This document shows positions 1-6,783 of a stretch of 8,836 bases of DNA, in pieces. The translations under genes were made by a program, and so were the position numbers. The stretch lies in contig JAITWU010000248.1 of NCBI GenBank assembly GCA_031285115.1, forward strand, positions 1 through 8,836, read 5' to 3'. Every line of letters starts with the position of its first letter. Positions within the stretch are counted from its first letter, which is position 1. This stretch comes from Azonexus sp. (GTDB lineage Bacteria; Pseudomonadota; Gammaproteobacteria; Burkholderiales; Rhodocyclaceae). Below the pieces are notes generated by a model. The model searched no databases. It saw only the letters and a program-made list of their open reading frames with translations, and was not told the DNA's origin.

Positions 1-1914
1 GCCTGGGATGAGCGGCGTTTCGGGCTGGAATGCGATCTCGACCATTACATGATCGTCGCCGTCGGCGATTTCAATATGGGGGCGATGGAAAACAAGGGCC
101 TCAACATTTTCAATACCAAGTACGTGCTGGCCCGGCCCGATGTCGCCACTGACACGGATTTCGAGCAGATCGACCGCGTCGTCGCCCACGAATATTTCCA
201 CAACTGGACTGGCAACCGCGTCACCTGCCGCGACTGGTTTCAACTCTCCTTGAAGGAAGGGCTGACCGTCTTCCGCGATCAGGAATTCGGCGCTGACCTG
301 CACAACTGCCAGACGGCCCGCATCCGCGAGGTGCGTGGGCTACGCGCCATGCAGTTCCCGGAAGACGCGGGGCCGATGGCGCATCCGGTGCGGCCATCGT
401 CGTACATCGAAATCAACAATTTCTACACGGCGACGGTCTATGAAAAGGGCGCGGAAGTGATCCGCATGATCCAGACGCTGATCGGCCCCGCCGCTTTTCG
501 CGCTGGCATGGACGAGTATTTCCGCCGCCACGACGGGCAGGCGGTGACTTGCGAGGATTTTGTCGCGGCCATTACCGTCGGCGCGACGGCGGCTTCCGGC
601 TTCGATTGCAGCCAGTTCATGCGCTGGTACGAGCAGCCGGGCACGCCGCAGGTGGCGGCGACTGGCGTCTGGGATGCCGCCAGCCGCCGTTACACGCTGA
701 CCTGCGCCCAGTCGAATCCCCGCGCCATAGATGACGCGCCCTATCTGATTCCGCTGCGTGTCGCGTTATTTGCCGCCGATGGCAGCCTGCTGCCCGATAG
801 TGAGCGCCTGCTCCGGTTGACCGAAACCCGGCAATCCTTCGTTTTCGAGAACATTGCCGAAAAGCCCGTGCCTTCACTGTTGCGCGACTTTTCCGCGCCG
901 GTCAATCTCGATTTCGCCTACACGGCGGCAGAACTGACCCTGCTGCTGGCTCACGAGCCAGACCCGTTCAACGCCTGGGAAGCCGGGCAGCGGCTGGCGA
1001 CGAAGCTGATTCTCGACGCTGCTGCGGCGATTGCCGCCGGTCGCGTCCCGGAATGGCCGGACAGTTTCACCGCCTGCGCCCGCCGCCTCCTGCAAACAGA
1101 GGAACAGCGCGGCCCCGCCTTCGTCGCCGAGGCGCTCACCCTGCCGGGCGAAACGACGCTCGCCGAACAACTCGATCCGCTCGATCCCGACGCCCTGCAC
1201 GCCGCCCGCGACGGCCTGCGCCGCCATCTCGCCGAACAGCTTGCCGACGAGTTTGCCAACATCTACGCCCGTCTGGCGGTCAACGAACCCTATGCGCCCT
1301 CCAGCGAACAGGCCGGACGGCGGGCGCTGCGCAACCTGTGCCTCGCCTACCTGCTCGAAGGCAAGACGCCCGCCGCGCGTCAACTGGCCCAGCGCCAGTT
1401 CGACAACGCCGACAACATGACCGACCAGTTCGCCGCGCTCGCGGCGCTCGCCAATGTCGAAGGCGCTTGTCCCGAGCGCGATGCGGCGCTGGCCGCCTTC
1501 TACCAACGCTGGCGGCATGAAGCCCTGGTCGTCGACAAATGGCTGACCGTCCAGGCGACCAGCCGCCGCGCCGACACGCTGGCGACGGTCAAGGCACTGA
1601 CGGCGCATCCGGCCTTTGACGCCGGTAACCCGAACAAAATCTACGCCCTGATTCGCGCCTTTGGCGGCAATCTGGCGCGCTTCCACGCCGCCGATGGCAG
1701 CGGCTACGCTTTTATGGCCGAACAGATTTTGCTGTTGCAGCAACGCAATCCCCAGGTCGCCTCGCGCCTCGCCCGCTGTTTTGACCGCTGGCGCAAATTT
1801 GATCCTGTCCGTCAGGCCCATGCCCGCGCCGCCCTGAAAAAAATTCGCGACCATGCCGATTTGTCGCGCGACGTGCTGGAAGTGGCCTGTCGGGCGCTCG
1901 ACGATGACGCTTGA
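1..1914 (+). CDS. pepN: Aminopeptidase N (M1 family zinc metallopeptidase), 5' end cut by the window
   Basis: Cytoplasmic zinc aminopeptidase that removes N-terminal residues from peptides in protein turnover. The frame is open from base 1, so the N-terminus lies outside the window. By comparison with remembered E. coli PepN (870 aa), about 234 residues are missing and about 637 codons are present, giving a normal total. Visible motifs are the substrate-binding GAMEN (nt 79-93), the zinc site HEYFH (nt 187-201), the third zinc ligand Glu in LKEGL 23 residues after the first His, and the catalytic Tyr in TVYEKG (nt 439-441). Their spacing matches E. coli PepN exactly. The C-terminal helical domain is also recognisable, with NNMTDQ, VVDKW, NPQVASR and a short end after the last helix. 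The stop is TGA at 1912-1914. A shared operon with the next gene is possible, but a promoter candidate lies between them. Identification is secure; only the upstream part is unseen. Confidence 0.97.
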   Translation, partial: AWDERRFGLECDLDHYMIVAVGDFNMGAMENKGLNIFNTKYVLARPDVATDTDFEQIDRVVAHEYFHNWTGNRVTCRDWFQLSLKEGLTVFRDQEFGADLHNCQTARIREVRGLRAMQFPEDAGPMAHPVRPSSYIEINNFYTATVYEKGAEVIRMIQTLIGPAAFRAGMDEYFRRHDGQAVTCEDFVAAITVGATAASGFDCSQFMRWYEQPGTPQVAATGVWDAASRRYTLTCAQSNPRAIDDAPYLIPLRVALFAADGSLLPDSERLLRLTETRQSFVFENIAEKPVPSLLRDFSAPVNLDFAYTAAELTLLLAHEPDPFNAWEAGQRLATKLILDAAAAIAAGRVPEWPDSFTACARRLLQTEEQRGPAFVAEALTLPGETTLAEQLDPLDPDALHAARDGLRRHLAEQLADEFANIYARLAVNEPYAPSSEQAGRRALRNLCLAYLLEGKTPAARQLAQRQFDNADNMTDQFAALAALANVEGACPERDAALAAFYQRWRHEALVVDKWLTVQATSRRADTLATVKALTAHPAFDAGNPNKIYALIRAFGGNLARFHAADGSGYAFMAEQILLLQQRNPQVASRLARCFDRWRKFDPVRQAHARAALKKIRDHADLSRDVLEVACRALDDDA

Positions 1915-1947
1915 ATGGCGATTGGCGGCCCATTGTAAGAATCCCTG

Positions 1948-1975
1948 TTGCAAATATGGGCTGTCTTCCTAAAAT
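1948..1975 (+). promoter_or_regulatory. Candidate sigma-70 promoter for the first receiver gene
   Basis: TTGCAA (1948-1953) and TAAAAT (1970-1975) are separated by 16 bp. They match the -35 consensus at 4 of 6 positions and the -10 at 5 of 6. Transcription would begin near 1982 and leave a leader of about 68 nt before the ATG at 2050. It lies just after the pepN stop, where a new transcription unit could start. This is a match by eye only. Confidence 0.42.
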
Positions 1976-2037
1976 GGCGGGAAAACTCGGGAGCCGACCT
2001 TGCCGCGCCAGCTACTGCCGTCGGCCCGCAACTCGCT

Positions 2038-2042
2038 AAGGA
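2038..2042 (+). promoter_or_regulatory. Ribosome binding site deciding the start at 2050
   Basis: AAGGA lies 7 nt before ATG 2050. The frame is open upstream to a TTG at 1948, but that start has no Shine-Dalgarno sequence and would put the promoter candidate inside the coding region. The paralogous gene downstream begins with a similar peptide (MGIL against MGLF here), which also supports 2050. Confidence 0.7.
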
Positions 2043-2049
2043 AAGCCGT

Positions 2050-2736
2050 ATGGGACTATTTTCCCTGCTGAAATCGCTGTTTCGTTCCTCGCCTTTGCCC
2101 GAGCCGCCGCGCCCCCCGCCGCGCCCCCTGTCACACCCCTTAGCCCGAACCTTATCCCACCCCTTGCCGCGCGCCGCAACGCCAGCGGCGAAAACAGCCC
2201 GGCCAGCGCCGCCGCCGCAACCGGCGTCAGTCCCGGAGAGTGTCGAACAGCCCGGAATCGAGCGTCGTCAGCAGGTTCGCGTCAATGCCCGCGAAGGCAC
2301 GCGGGCGATGATTATTGACGACTCAAAAACCATCCTCGCGGCCTTGCGCAAATTTTTGCGCTCGGCGGGTTACGAAACATTCGAGGCGCTGGATGCTGAA
2401 TCGGCGCTGGCGGCGCTGCCCGTTCAACGCCCGGAACTGATTTTTCTTGATGTCATGCTGCCCGGCATGAGCGGTTTCGCCGCCTTGCGCGTGATCCGCC
2501 GCGACCCGGCGACGCGCGATATTCCGGTCATCCTCATGAGCGGCAATGAACAGGCGATGGAGCAATTTTTCAGCAGCCGCATCATCAACGCCGACGATTT
2601 CATGAAAAAACCCTTCACGCGCCAAGAAGTTTTCTTTCGCATCGAGCGCCTGCTCGATAGTCAGTTGACTCCCCGCCGCATGGTCGCGCCTGCCCCGGAA
2701 AAATCGCCCGTAACGGCTTCTCTCGCGACAATGTAA
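2050..2736 (+). CDS. CheY/PilG-like response regulator with a proline-rich N-terminal linker
   Basis: A 228-residue protein with one receiver domain and no DNA-binding or enzymatic output. Residues 1-12 (MGLFSLLKSLFR) look like a short amphipathic helix. Residues 15-70 are a Pro/Ala-rich disordered linker with an imperfect 8-residue repeat (PLSHPLAR then TLSHPLPR, residues 26-41). Residues 71-85 are a basic lead-in (ERRQQVRVNA...). The receiver spans about 86-203 and has the full phosphorylation set: acidic pair D90-D91, phospho-acceptor D134 in FLDVMLPG, S164 in MSG and K187 in KKPF. The RIINADDF-KKPF end resembles PilG/CheY-type receivers of twitching and chemosensory pathways. No cognate kinase is adjacent apart from the convergent AlgZ-like one. 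It is about 76% identical (hand count over roughly 130 residues) to the next gene, so the two arose by duplication. Function is unknown beyond being a phospho-receiver; motility or surface sensing is a guess. Confidence 0.88.
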   Translation: MGLFSLLKSLFRSSPLPEPPRPPPRPLSHPLARTLSHPLPRAATPAAKTARPAPPPQPASVPESVEQPGIERRQQVRVNAREGTRAMIIDDSKTILAALRKFLRSAGYETFEALDAESALAALPVQRPELIFLDVMLPGMSGFAALRVIRRDPATRDIPVILMSGNEQAMEQFFSSRIINADDFMKKPFTRQEVFFRIERLLDSQLTPRRMVAPAPEKSPVTASLATM

Positions 2737-2828
2737 GTATCTGGCCGCGCCTTCGCCACCCTCTCCGAAGCGCCGGAGATGCTTGCAGCGAGCGGAAAGC
2801 CGTCAGACACGCCGAGGCTCGAACCACT

Positions 2829-2922
2829 TTTATGACAGTTACAACATTTATCAAAAAATCATCAAAATTTCGCAAAAAAACGCAACAGATACATGTTTTT
2901 TGCATACGTAGAATAAAAAGGC
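2829..2922 (+). promoter_or_regulatory. AT-rich island upstream of the second receiver gene, probable promoter/regulator region
   Basis: This lies in the 253-bp gap between the two receiver genes. It is strikingly A/T-rich against the GC-rich surroundings, with several A and T runs (for example seven A's around 2874-2881). TAGAAT at 2909-2914 is a reasonable -10, but no good -35 lies at the right distance, so either an activator or another sigma factor would be needed. Such islands are typical of promoters and of sites bound by H-NS/MvaT-type proteins. The rest of the gap (2737-2828) shows no gene and only a weak 6-bp hairpin at 2762-2779 without a T-run. Confidence 0.35.
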
Positions 2923-2976
2923 AGGAAAAGTCTGGTGCTGGTAACTCTCCAACACTGTCGGTCAACCCACTGTGCG

Positions 2977-2982
2977 AAGGAG
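2977..2982 (+). promoter_or_regulatory. Ribosome binding site deciding the start at 2990
   Basis: AAGGAG lies 7 nt before ATG 2990 and is the best Shine-Dalgarno match in the window. The frame could be extended a few codons to 2972, but that start would contain this site. Translation from 2990 gives MGILAQLRSLFR, which parallels the N-terminus of the upstream paralogue. Confidence 0.8.
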
Positions 2983-2989
2983 AAAAATC

Positions 2990-3547
2990 ATGGGAATCCT
3001 TGCCCAATTGAGATCGTTGTTCCGTCCCTCCTCCAGTGGGCAGGAAACCCCTGCCAAACCGCAGGTCAGGATTGGTCTGGCCGCCGAGGAGCGACGGCGG
3101 CAGCCGCGCGTCAACGCCCGCCCGGGAACCCGCGTGATGATTGTCGATGGCTCGCGAACCATCCTCGTGGTGCTGCGCAAATTCCTGCGCTCGGCAGGTT
3201 ACGAAACCTGCGAAGCGCCGGATGCCGAAACGGCGCTGGCGCTTCTGCCGGTGCAGCGTCCGGAGTTGATCTTTCTCGACATCGTGCTGCCCGGCATGAA
3301 CGGTTTTGCCGCCTTGCGCGCCATCCGCGGCGATCCGGCGGCGGGCGAGATTCCGGTCATCATGATGAGCGGCGACGAGGAAGCGATGGAGCAGTTTTTC
3401 GGCAACCGCATTGATGCCGACGGCTTCGTCAAAAAACCGTTCTCGTGTCAGGAAGTCTTTTTCAGCATTGAACGATTGCTGGACGATGAGCGGATTCCCC
3501 GCCGCGCCGCAGCGGGCGAACTATGGGCGCAACTCGAAGCCGCCTGA
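2990..3547 (+). CDS. CheY/PilG-like response regulator paralogue with an altered acidic pocket
   Basis: A 185-residue single-receiver protein and tandem paralogue of the gene at 2050-2736. Residues 1-12 form the same short hydrophobic/basic segment. The linker (13-34) is much shorter and lacks the Pro-rich repeat. The basic lead-in ERRRQPRVNA (34-43) is retained. The receiver spans about 50-165. Phospho-acceptor D97 (FLDIVLPG), S127 (MSG) and K149 (KKPF) are kept, but the acidic pair reads D53-G54 where the paralogue has D90-D91. The second Asp of this pair (D13 in CheY) coordinates Mg2+ for phosphoryl transfer, so phosphorylation may be weakened or lost. Relative to the paralogue there is a one-residue deletion before the KKPF lysine (RIDAD against RIINAD). 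It has its own AT-rich upstream region, so expression may differ from its twin. It converges on the AlgR-like gene with only 4 bp between the stop codons. Specific role unknown. Confidence 0.88.
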   Translation: MGILAQLRSLFRPSSSGQETPAKPQVRIGLAAEERRRQPRVNARPGTRVMIVDGSRTILVVLRKFLRSAGYETCEAPDAETALALLPVQRPELIFLDIVLPGMNGFAALRAIRGDPAAGEIPVIMMSGDEEAMEQFFGNRIDADGFVKKPFSCQEVFFSIERLLDDERIPRRAAAGELWAQLEAA

Positions 3548-3581
3548 GCCGTCAGGATAACGCAGGCGCCTGAGTCGTCAG
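3541..3581. repeat. 15-bp imperfect direct repeat across the convergent gene ends
   Basis: The 15-mer at 3541-3555 (CGCCTGAGCCGTCAG) recurs at 3567-3581 with one mismatch, 26 bp apart. The first copy contains the stop codons of both converging genes (TGA 3545-3547 on +, TCA 3552-3554 read on -). Each copy also holds a tiny CTGA/TCAG stem. Confidence 0.6.
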
Positions 3582-4358
3582 CGCCGCCCTGGCCGCTGAC
3601 CATTGGCGGCGGCTGACCGGCAGTTTTTCCGGAACGTCGCGCAAGAGGGCGTAGCCATAGGCTTCGGTATCGTCGTCGGCGGCTTTTTCAAAACCGGCCA
3701 GCGCCGTTTTCGCCACCAGCACCGAGCGGTGCAGGCGGATGAAGCGTTCGGCGTATTCCGTTTCCAGGTGCGTCAGCGTCTCGTCGAGCAGGAATTCCCG
3801 CTCGATCGCGCGCGCCGTCACATATTTGAGGTCGGCCTTCAAATACAGCACTTCGTCAATCGGCACCAAAAGCAAACGCCCGCGTTCGTGGCAGGGCAGG
3901 TGCGAACGGCCGCCGCCGCGCAGTTCGCGGCCAATCCCGGTCAGTTGTTCGGACGTGGGCGGCGGCTGGTTGCGCACCTTTTGCAGCGCCGTCAACAGGC
4001 GCTGGGCGCGAACCGGCTTCAACAGATAGTCGACGGCGTTGAGATCGAATGCCTGCACAGCAAAATTGTCGTAGGCGGTGACAAAAATGACGGCGGGCGC
4101 TTTGCCGTCGAGGCTTGCGCCAATGCCCAGATGCCCCGCCAGCTCGATGCCATCCATGCCCGGCATCCGGATGTCGGCGAGCACCACATCGACCGGCTGC
4201 TGGCGCAGCAGTTCGAGCGCCGCCAGACCGCTGCCAGCCTCGCCGACGACACGGTTGGGCAGTTGCCGCGCCAGATCGGCGAGCAGGGTCGAGAGTCTCA
4301 TGCGGGCGAGCGGCTCGTCGTCGACGAGCAGAATGTTCAGCGTTTCATCTTGTGCCAT
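3552..4358 (-). CDS. algR: LytTR-family response regulator, AlgR-like
   Basis: A 268-residue transcriptional regulator. The receiver domain (about 8-128) has acidic residues D13-D14, phospho-acceptor D62 in LADIRMPGMDG, T94 in VTAYD and K114 in LLKPV. A linker follows (about 130-152), then a LytTR DNA-binding domain (about 153-257) with the typical runs IDEVLYLKADLKYV, FIRLHRSVLV and LPVSRRQ. LytTR proteins bind DNA as beta-sheet-type activators; AlgR in Pseudomonas controls alginate, type IV pili and virulence genes. The start ATG (4358) lies inside the upstream kinase gene, overlapping it by 22 nt, and has no clear Shine-Dalgarno sequence, which fits translational coupling. The kinase is its obvious partner. 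In P. aeruginosa the gene after algR is hemC; here the 3' neighbour is a convergent receiver gene. Family is secure; the symbol rests on family plus the argH-kinase neighbourhood. Confidence 0.92.
   Translation of the reverse strand: MAQDETLNILLVDDEPLARMRLSTLLADLARQLPNRVVGEAGSGLAALELLRQQPVDVVLADIRMPGMDGIELAGHLGIGASLDGKAPAVIFVTAYDNFAVQAFDLNAVDYLLKPVRAQRLLTALQKVRNQPPPTSEQLTGIGRELRGGGRSHLPCHERGRLLLVPIDEVLYLKADLKYVTARAIEREFLLDETLTHLETEYAERFIRLHRSVLVAKTALAGFEKAADDDTEAYGYALLRDVPEKLPVSRRQWSAARAALTTQAPALS
3565..3585. terminator. GC-rich hairpin between convergent genes, possible bidirectional terminator
   Basis: GGCGC (3565-3569) pairs with GCGCC (3581-3585). After a one-base bulge (C3570), TGA (3571-3573) pairs with TCA (3578-3580) around a 4-nt loop. 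It would fold in RNA from either strand. It follows the + strand receiver gene by 17 nt and lies inside the last codons of the AlgR-like gene. No T-run follows on either strand, so it is not a classical intrinsic terminator. Confidence 0.3.
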
Positions 4359-5383
4359 GGCAGAACCATACGGACTTTGTAAGTAGAGGGAGTTTGTTCG
4401 ATGTCGAGACGGGCTTCGAGATCGTAATACAGCGCCAGACGCTCGCGGATATTATTGAGCGCCATATGGTTGCCCTCGGTCGGCGCGGATTTTTTGCTGA
4501 CCGGGTTGGTGATGGTAATGCGCAGCGCGTCGGCATCCTGGGTCATGGCGACACGCACCGCGCCGCCCGCCGGAGCCGGTTCGACGCCGTGGTAAATGGC
4601 GTTCTCCAGCAGCGGTTGCAGCATCAGCGGCGGCATCCGCAGATCGAGGTCGACGCTGGCGGCGACTTGCCAGTCGACAGTCAGCCGGTCGCCCAGACGC
4701 AGATGTTCGAGTTCAAGATATTGCCGGGCCAGTTCGATTTCTTCGCCGAGACTGACCCGCTCGCTTGGGTCGCGCATCGCGGCGCGAAAGAGATCGGCCA
4801 GTGATTCCAGCGCCGCTTCGGCTTCCTGCGGGCGGGCGCGGATCAGGGAGAGGACGGCGTTGAGCGAATTGAACAGGAAATGTGGCCGAATCCGCGCATT
4901 GAGCGCCACCAGCCGCGCCCGCGCCTGGGCCGGGTCGAGCGCCGCTGCGCGCAATTCAAAATAGAGGAGCACCAGCGCCGCCATCATGATCGCCAGCAGC
5001 GTCGCCCGCCACGGACTACCGTTGGCGTCGGGCAGCATCGAGTTCCAGACAAGACCAAGGGTAAAGGCCAAAACGCCCGCCAGAAGCAGCACCGCCAGTT
5101 GCCCGGCGCGTAGCGGCAAACGCCACAGCCAGTCGCGGCCAAGCGACAGGAGGCCAAGGCCGATCAGCAGCAAGGGTTCGACAAAGGCCGCCAGATCGAC
5201 GAAGCGCCTCGGCCACTGGGCGAGTTCCGTCGCCAGCAGCAGGGCGGCGGCCAGCATGAGGCAATTGACGCCAAGCAAAACCCGCAACATGACGCCGAAA
5301 TTACGCCAGTCGGGCAGAGGGTGGGTGGCGGGAAACTGCCGTATACTTAACATTTTTCGCAATTCGCCGTTAACTGACGGCAT
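4337..5383 (-). CDS. algZ: LytS/AlgZ-family membrane sensor histidine kinase
   Basis: Inner-membrane sensor kinase, 348 residues from the outer start or 337 from an internal ATG at 5350. Four hydrophobic segments (about 31-52, 65-82, 93-113 and 127-145) are followed by a short helix and the His_kinase domain of LytS/AlgZ type. The phospho-acceptor H168 is in RIRPHFLFNSLNAV, the N-box N261 is in LLENAIYHGV, and the nucleotide-lid region reads NHMALNNIRERL, without a canonical GxG. No periplasmic or PAS sensor domain is visible, so the membrane part probably senses the signal. Its stop overlaps the start of the regulator gene by 22 nt, so the two form one unit. Start choice is uncertain: neither ATG has a Shine-Dalgarno sequence. 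I prefer 5350 because family members begin shortly before the first membrane segment and because the outer start would put the regulatory dyad at 5366-5381 in the coding region; the longer form is given as the outer bound. Confidence 0.9.
   Translation of the reverse strand: MPSVNGELRKMLSIRQFPATHPLPDWRNFGVMLRVLLGVNCLMLAAALLLATELAQWPRRFVDLAAFVEPLLLIGLGLLSLGRDWLWRLPLRAGQLAVLLLAGVLAFTLGLVWNSMLPDANGSPWRATLLAIMMAALVLLYFELRAAALDPAQARARLVALNARIRPHFLFNSLNAVLSLIRARPQEAEAALESLADLFRAAMRDPSERVSLGEEIELARQYLELEHLRLGDRLTVDWQVAASVDLDLRMPPLMLQPLLENAIYHGVEPAPAGGAVRVAMTQDADALRITITNPVSKKSAPTEGNHMALNNIRERLALYYDLEARLDIEQTPSTYKVRMVLPWHKMKR
5366..5381. promoter_or_regulatory. Inverted repeat in the algZ-argH divergent region, candidate operator
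   Basis: GCCGT (5366-5370) and ACGGC (5377-5381) form a perfect dyad with a 6-bp centre containing GTTAAC. If the kinase starts at 5350, it sits in a 47-bp divergent intergenic region. TAGAAT on the minus strand (5387 to 5382) abuts it as a possible -10 for the kinase gene, with TTGGAA (5408 to 5403) at a short 15-bp spacing. TATACT at 5342-5347 on the plus strand could be an argH -10, but it has no good -35. Binding by any particular protein is not shown. Confidence 0.3.
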
Positions 5384-5397
5384 TCTAGATCACAGTC

Positions 5398-6783
5398 ATG
5401 ACTTCCAACGCCAATCAATACACTTGGGCCGGGCGTTTTTCCGAGCCGGTTTCCGATCTTGTCAAACGCTACACGGCTTCCGTCGATTTCGACCAGCGCA
5501 TGTGGCGGCAGGATATTCGCGGCTCGCTCGCCCACGCCCGGATGCTCGCCCGCCAGGGCATCATCACGGCCTCCGATCTGGCCGACATCGAACGCGGCCT
5601 GGGCGTTATCCACGAAGAAATCGAAGCGGGCCGCTTTGTCTGGTCGCTCGATCTGGAGGACGTGCACCTCAATATCGAAAAGCGCCTCACCGCCCTCGTT
5701 GGCGATGCTGGCAAGCGCCTGCACACGGGCCGTTCGCGCAACGATCAGGTGGCGACCGACATCCGCCTTTATCTGCGCGATGCGATCGACGACATTCAGG
5801 CTTTGCTCAAACAATTTCGCAGCGCCCTCGTTGATCTGGCGGAAAAGGAAGCGGCCACGCCGATGCCCGGTTTTACGCATCTGCAAGTGGCGCAGCCGGT
5901 GACTTTCGGCCATCACCTGCTGGCTTATTTTGAAATGTTCAGCCGTGATGCCGAGCGTTTCGCGGATTGCCGCAAACGCACCGCCCGCCTGCCGCTCGGC
6001 GCGGCGGCGCTGGCTGGCGCCACCTACCCAATCGACCGCGAATCGGTCGCTGCGGAACTGGGCTTCGAGGCCGTTTGCGAAAATTCGCTCGACGCTGTTT
6101 CCGACCGCGATTTCGCCATCGAATTTTGCGCCGCCTGTTCGCTTTTCATGATGCACATCAGCCGCCTGTCGGAAGAACTGGTGATGTGGATGAGTCCACG
6201 CATCGGCTTCATTCGCATCGCCGACCGCTTCTGCACCGGCTCCTCGATCATGCCGCAGAAAAAAAACCCGGACGTGCCGGAACTGGCGCGCGGCAAAACG
6301 GGTCGCGTCTATGGTCATCTGATGAGCCTGTTGACCCTCATGAAGTCGCAGCCGCTCGCCTACAACAAGGACAATCAGGAAGACAAGGAGCCGCTGTTCG
6401 ACGCCGTCGACACCGTCACCGACACATTGCGCATTTTTGCCGACATGGCTGACGGCATCACCGTCCGCGCTGACAACATGGCCGAGGCGCTGACGCAAGG
6501 CTTCGCCACCGCCACCGATCTTGCCGACTATCTCGTCAAAATGGGGCTGCCCTTCCGTGATGCCCATGAGGCGGTCGGCCAGGCCGTCAAAGCCGCCGAG
6601 TCGCGGGGCGTCGATCTGTCGGGGCTGACGCTCGACGAACTCAAAACTTTTTCCCCGCTCATCGGCGAAGACGTGTACGCCGTCCTCACCGTCGCTGGCT
6701 CCCTCGCCGCCCGCAACCACATCGGCGGCACGGCGCCGGAACAAGTCCGCGCCGCCATCGCCCGCGCCCGCTTCCGGCTATGA
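5398..6783 (+). CDS. argH: Argininosuccinate lyase
   Basis: Last step of arginine biosynthesis: argininosuccinate is cleaved to arginine and fumarate in the cytoplasm. The 461-residue length is normal for bacterial ArgH. Visible family signatures are WAGRF near the N-terminus, [10 protein letters not shown] (108-117), the catalytic Thr-His pair at T160-H161 in [12 protein letters not shown], and the flexible fumarase/aspartase-superfamily loop [12 protein letters not shown] with catalytic Ser at about residue 283. The start at 5398 gives the expected N-terminus, although there is no clear Shine-Dalgarno sequence. It is divergent from the AlgZ-like kinase gene, as in Pseudomonas. Its stop overlaps the next start (ATGA, 6780-6783), so it is cotranscribed with the downstream kinase. 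All key residues are present and the enzyme should be active. The long open frame on the opposite strand is a codon-bias shadow. Confidence 0.98.
   Translation: MTSNANQYTWAGRFSEPVSDLVKRYTASVDFDQRMWRQDIRGSLAHARMLARQGIITASDLADIERGLGVIHEEIEAGRFVWSLDLEDVHLNIEKRLTALVGDAGKRLHTGRSRNDQVATDIRLYLRDAIDDIQALLKQFRSALVDLAEKEAATPMPGFTHLQVAQPVTFGHHLLAYFEMFSRDAERFADCRKRTARLPLGAAALAGATYPIDRESVAAELGFEAVCENSLDAVSDRDFAIEFCAACSLFMMHISRLSEELVMWMSPRIGFIRIADRFCTGSSIMPQKKNPDVPELARGKTGRVYGHLMSLLTLMKSQPLAYNKDNQEDKEPLFDAVDTVTDTLRIFADMADGITVRADNMAEALTQGFATATDLADYLVKMGLPFRDAHEAVGQAVKAAESRGVDLSGLTLDELKTFSPLIGEDVYAVLTVAGSLAARNHIGGTAPEQVRAAIARARFRL

Noticed and set aside
874..1953. 359-codon minus-strand frame opposite pepN
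   Set aside because: Fully antisense to a conserved, identified gene, with low-complexity Gly/Arg-rich composition and no motif.
1928..1961. GCCCAT/ATGGGC inverted repeat after pepN as terminator or operator
   Set aside because: Only 6 bp with a 22-nt loop and no T-run; easily a chance match.
1948..2049. N-terminal extension of the first receiver protein from a TTG codon
   Set aside because: It has no Shine-Dalgarno sequence, overlaps the promoter candidate and is absent from the paralogue; ATG 2050 has a good ribosome site.
2762..2779. TCTCCG/CGGAGA hairpin after the first receiver gene as a terminator
   Set aside because: The stem is 6 bp and no T-run follows; too weak to call.
3603..4382. 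259-codon plus-strand frame opposite the AlgR-like gene
   Set aside because: The minus strand encodes a clear receiver plus LytTR protein; this frame is its complement shadow.
5347..6744. Long open frame (465 codons) on the minus strand opposite argH
   Set aside because: argH is unmistakable on the other strand. The antisense product has no recognisable domain and is the usual GC-rich codon-bias shadow.
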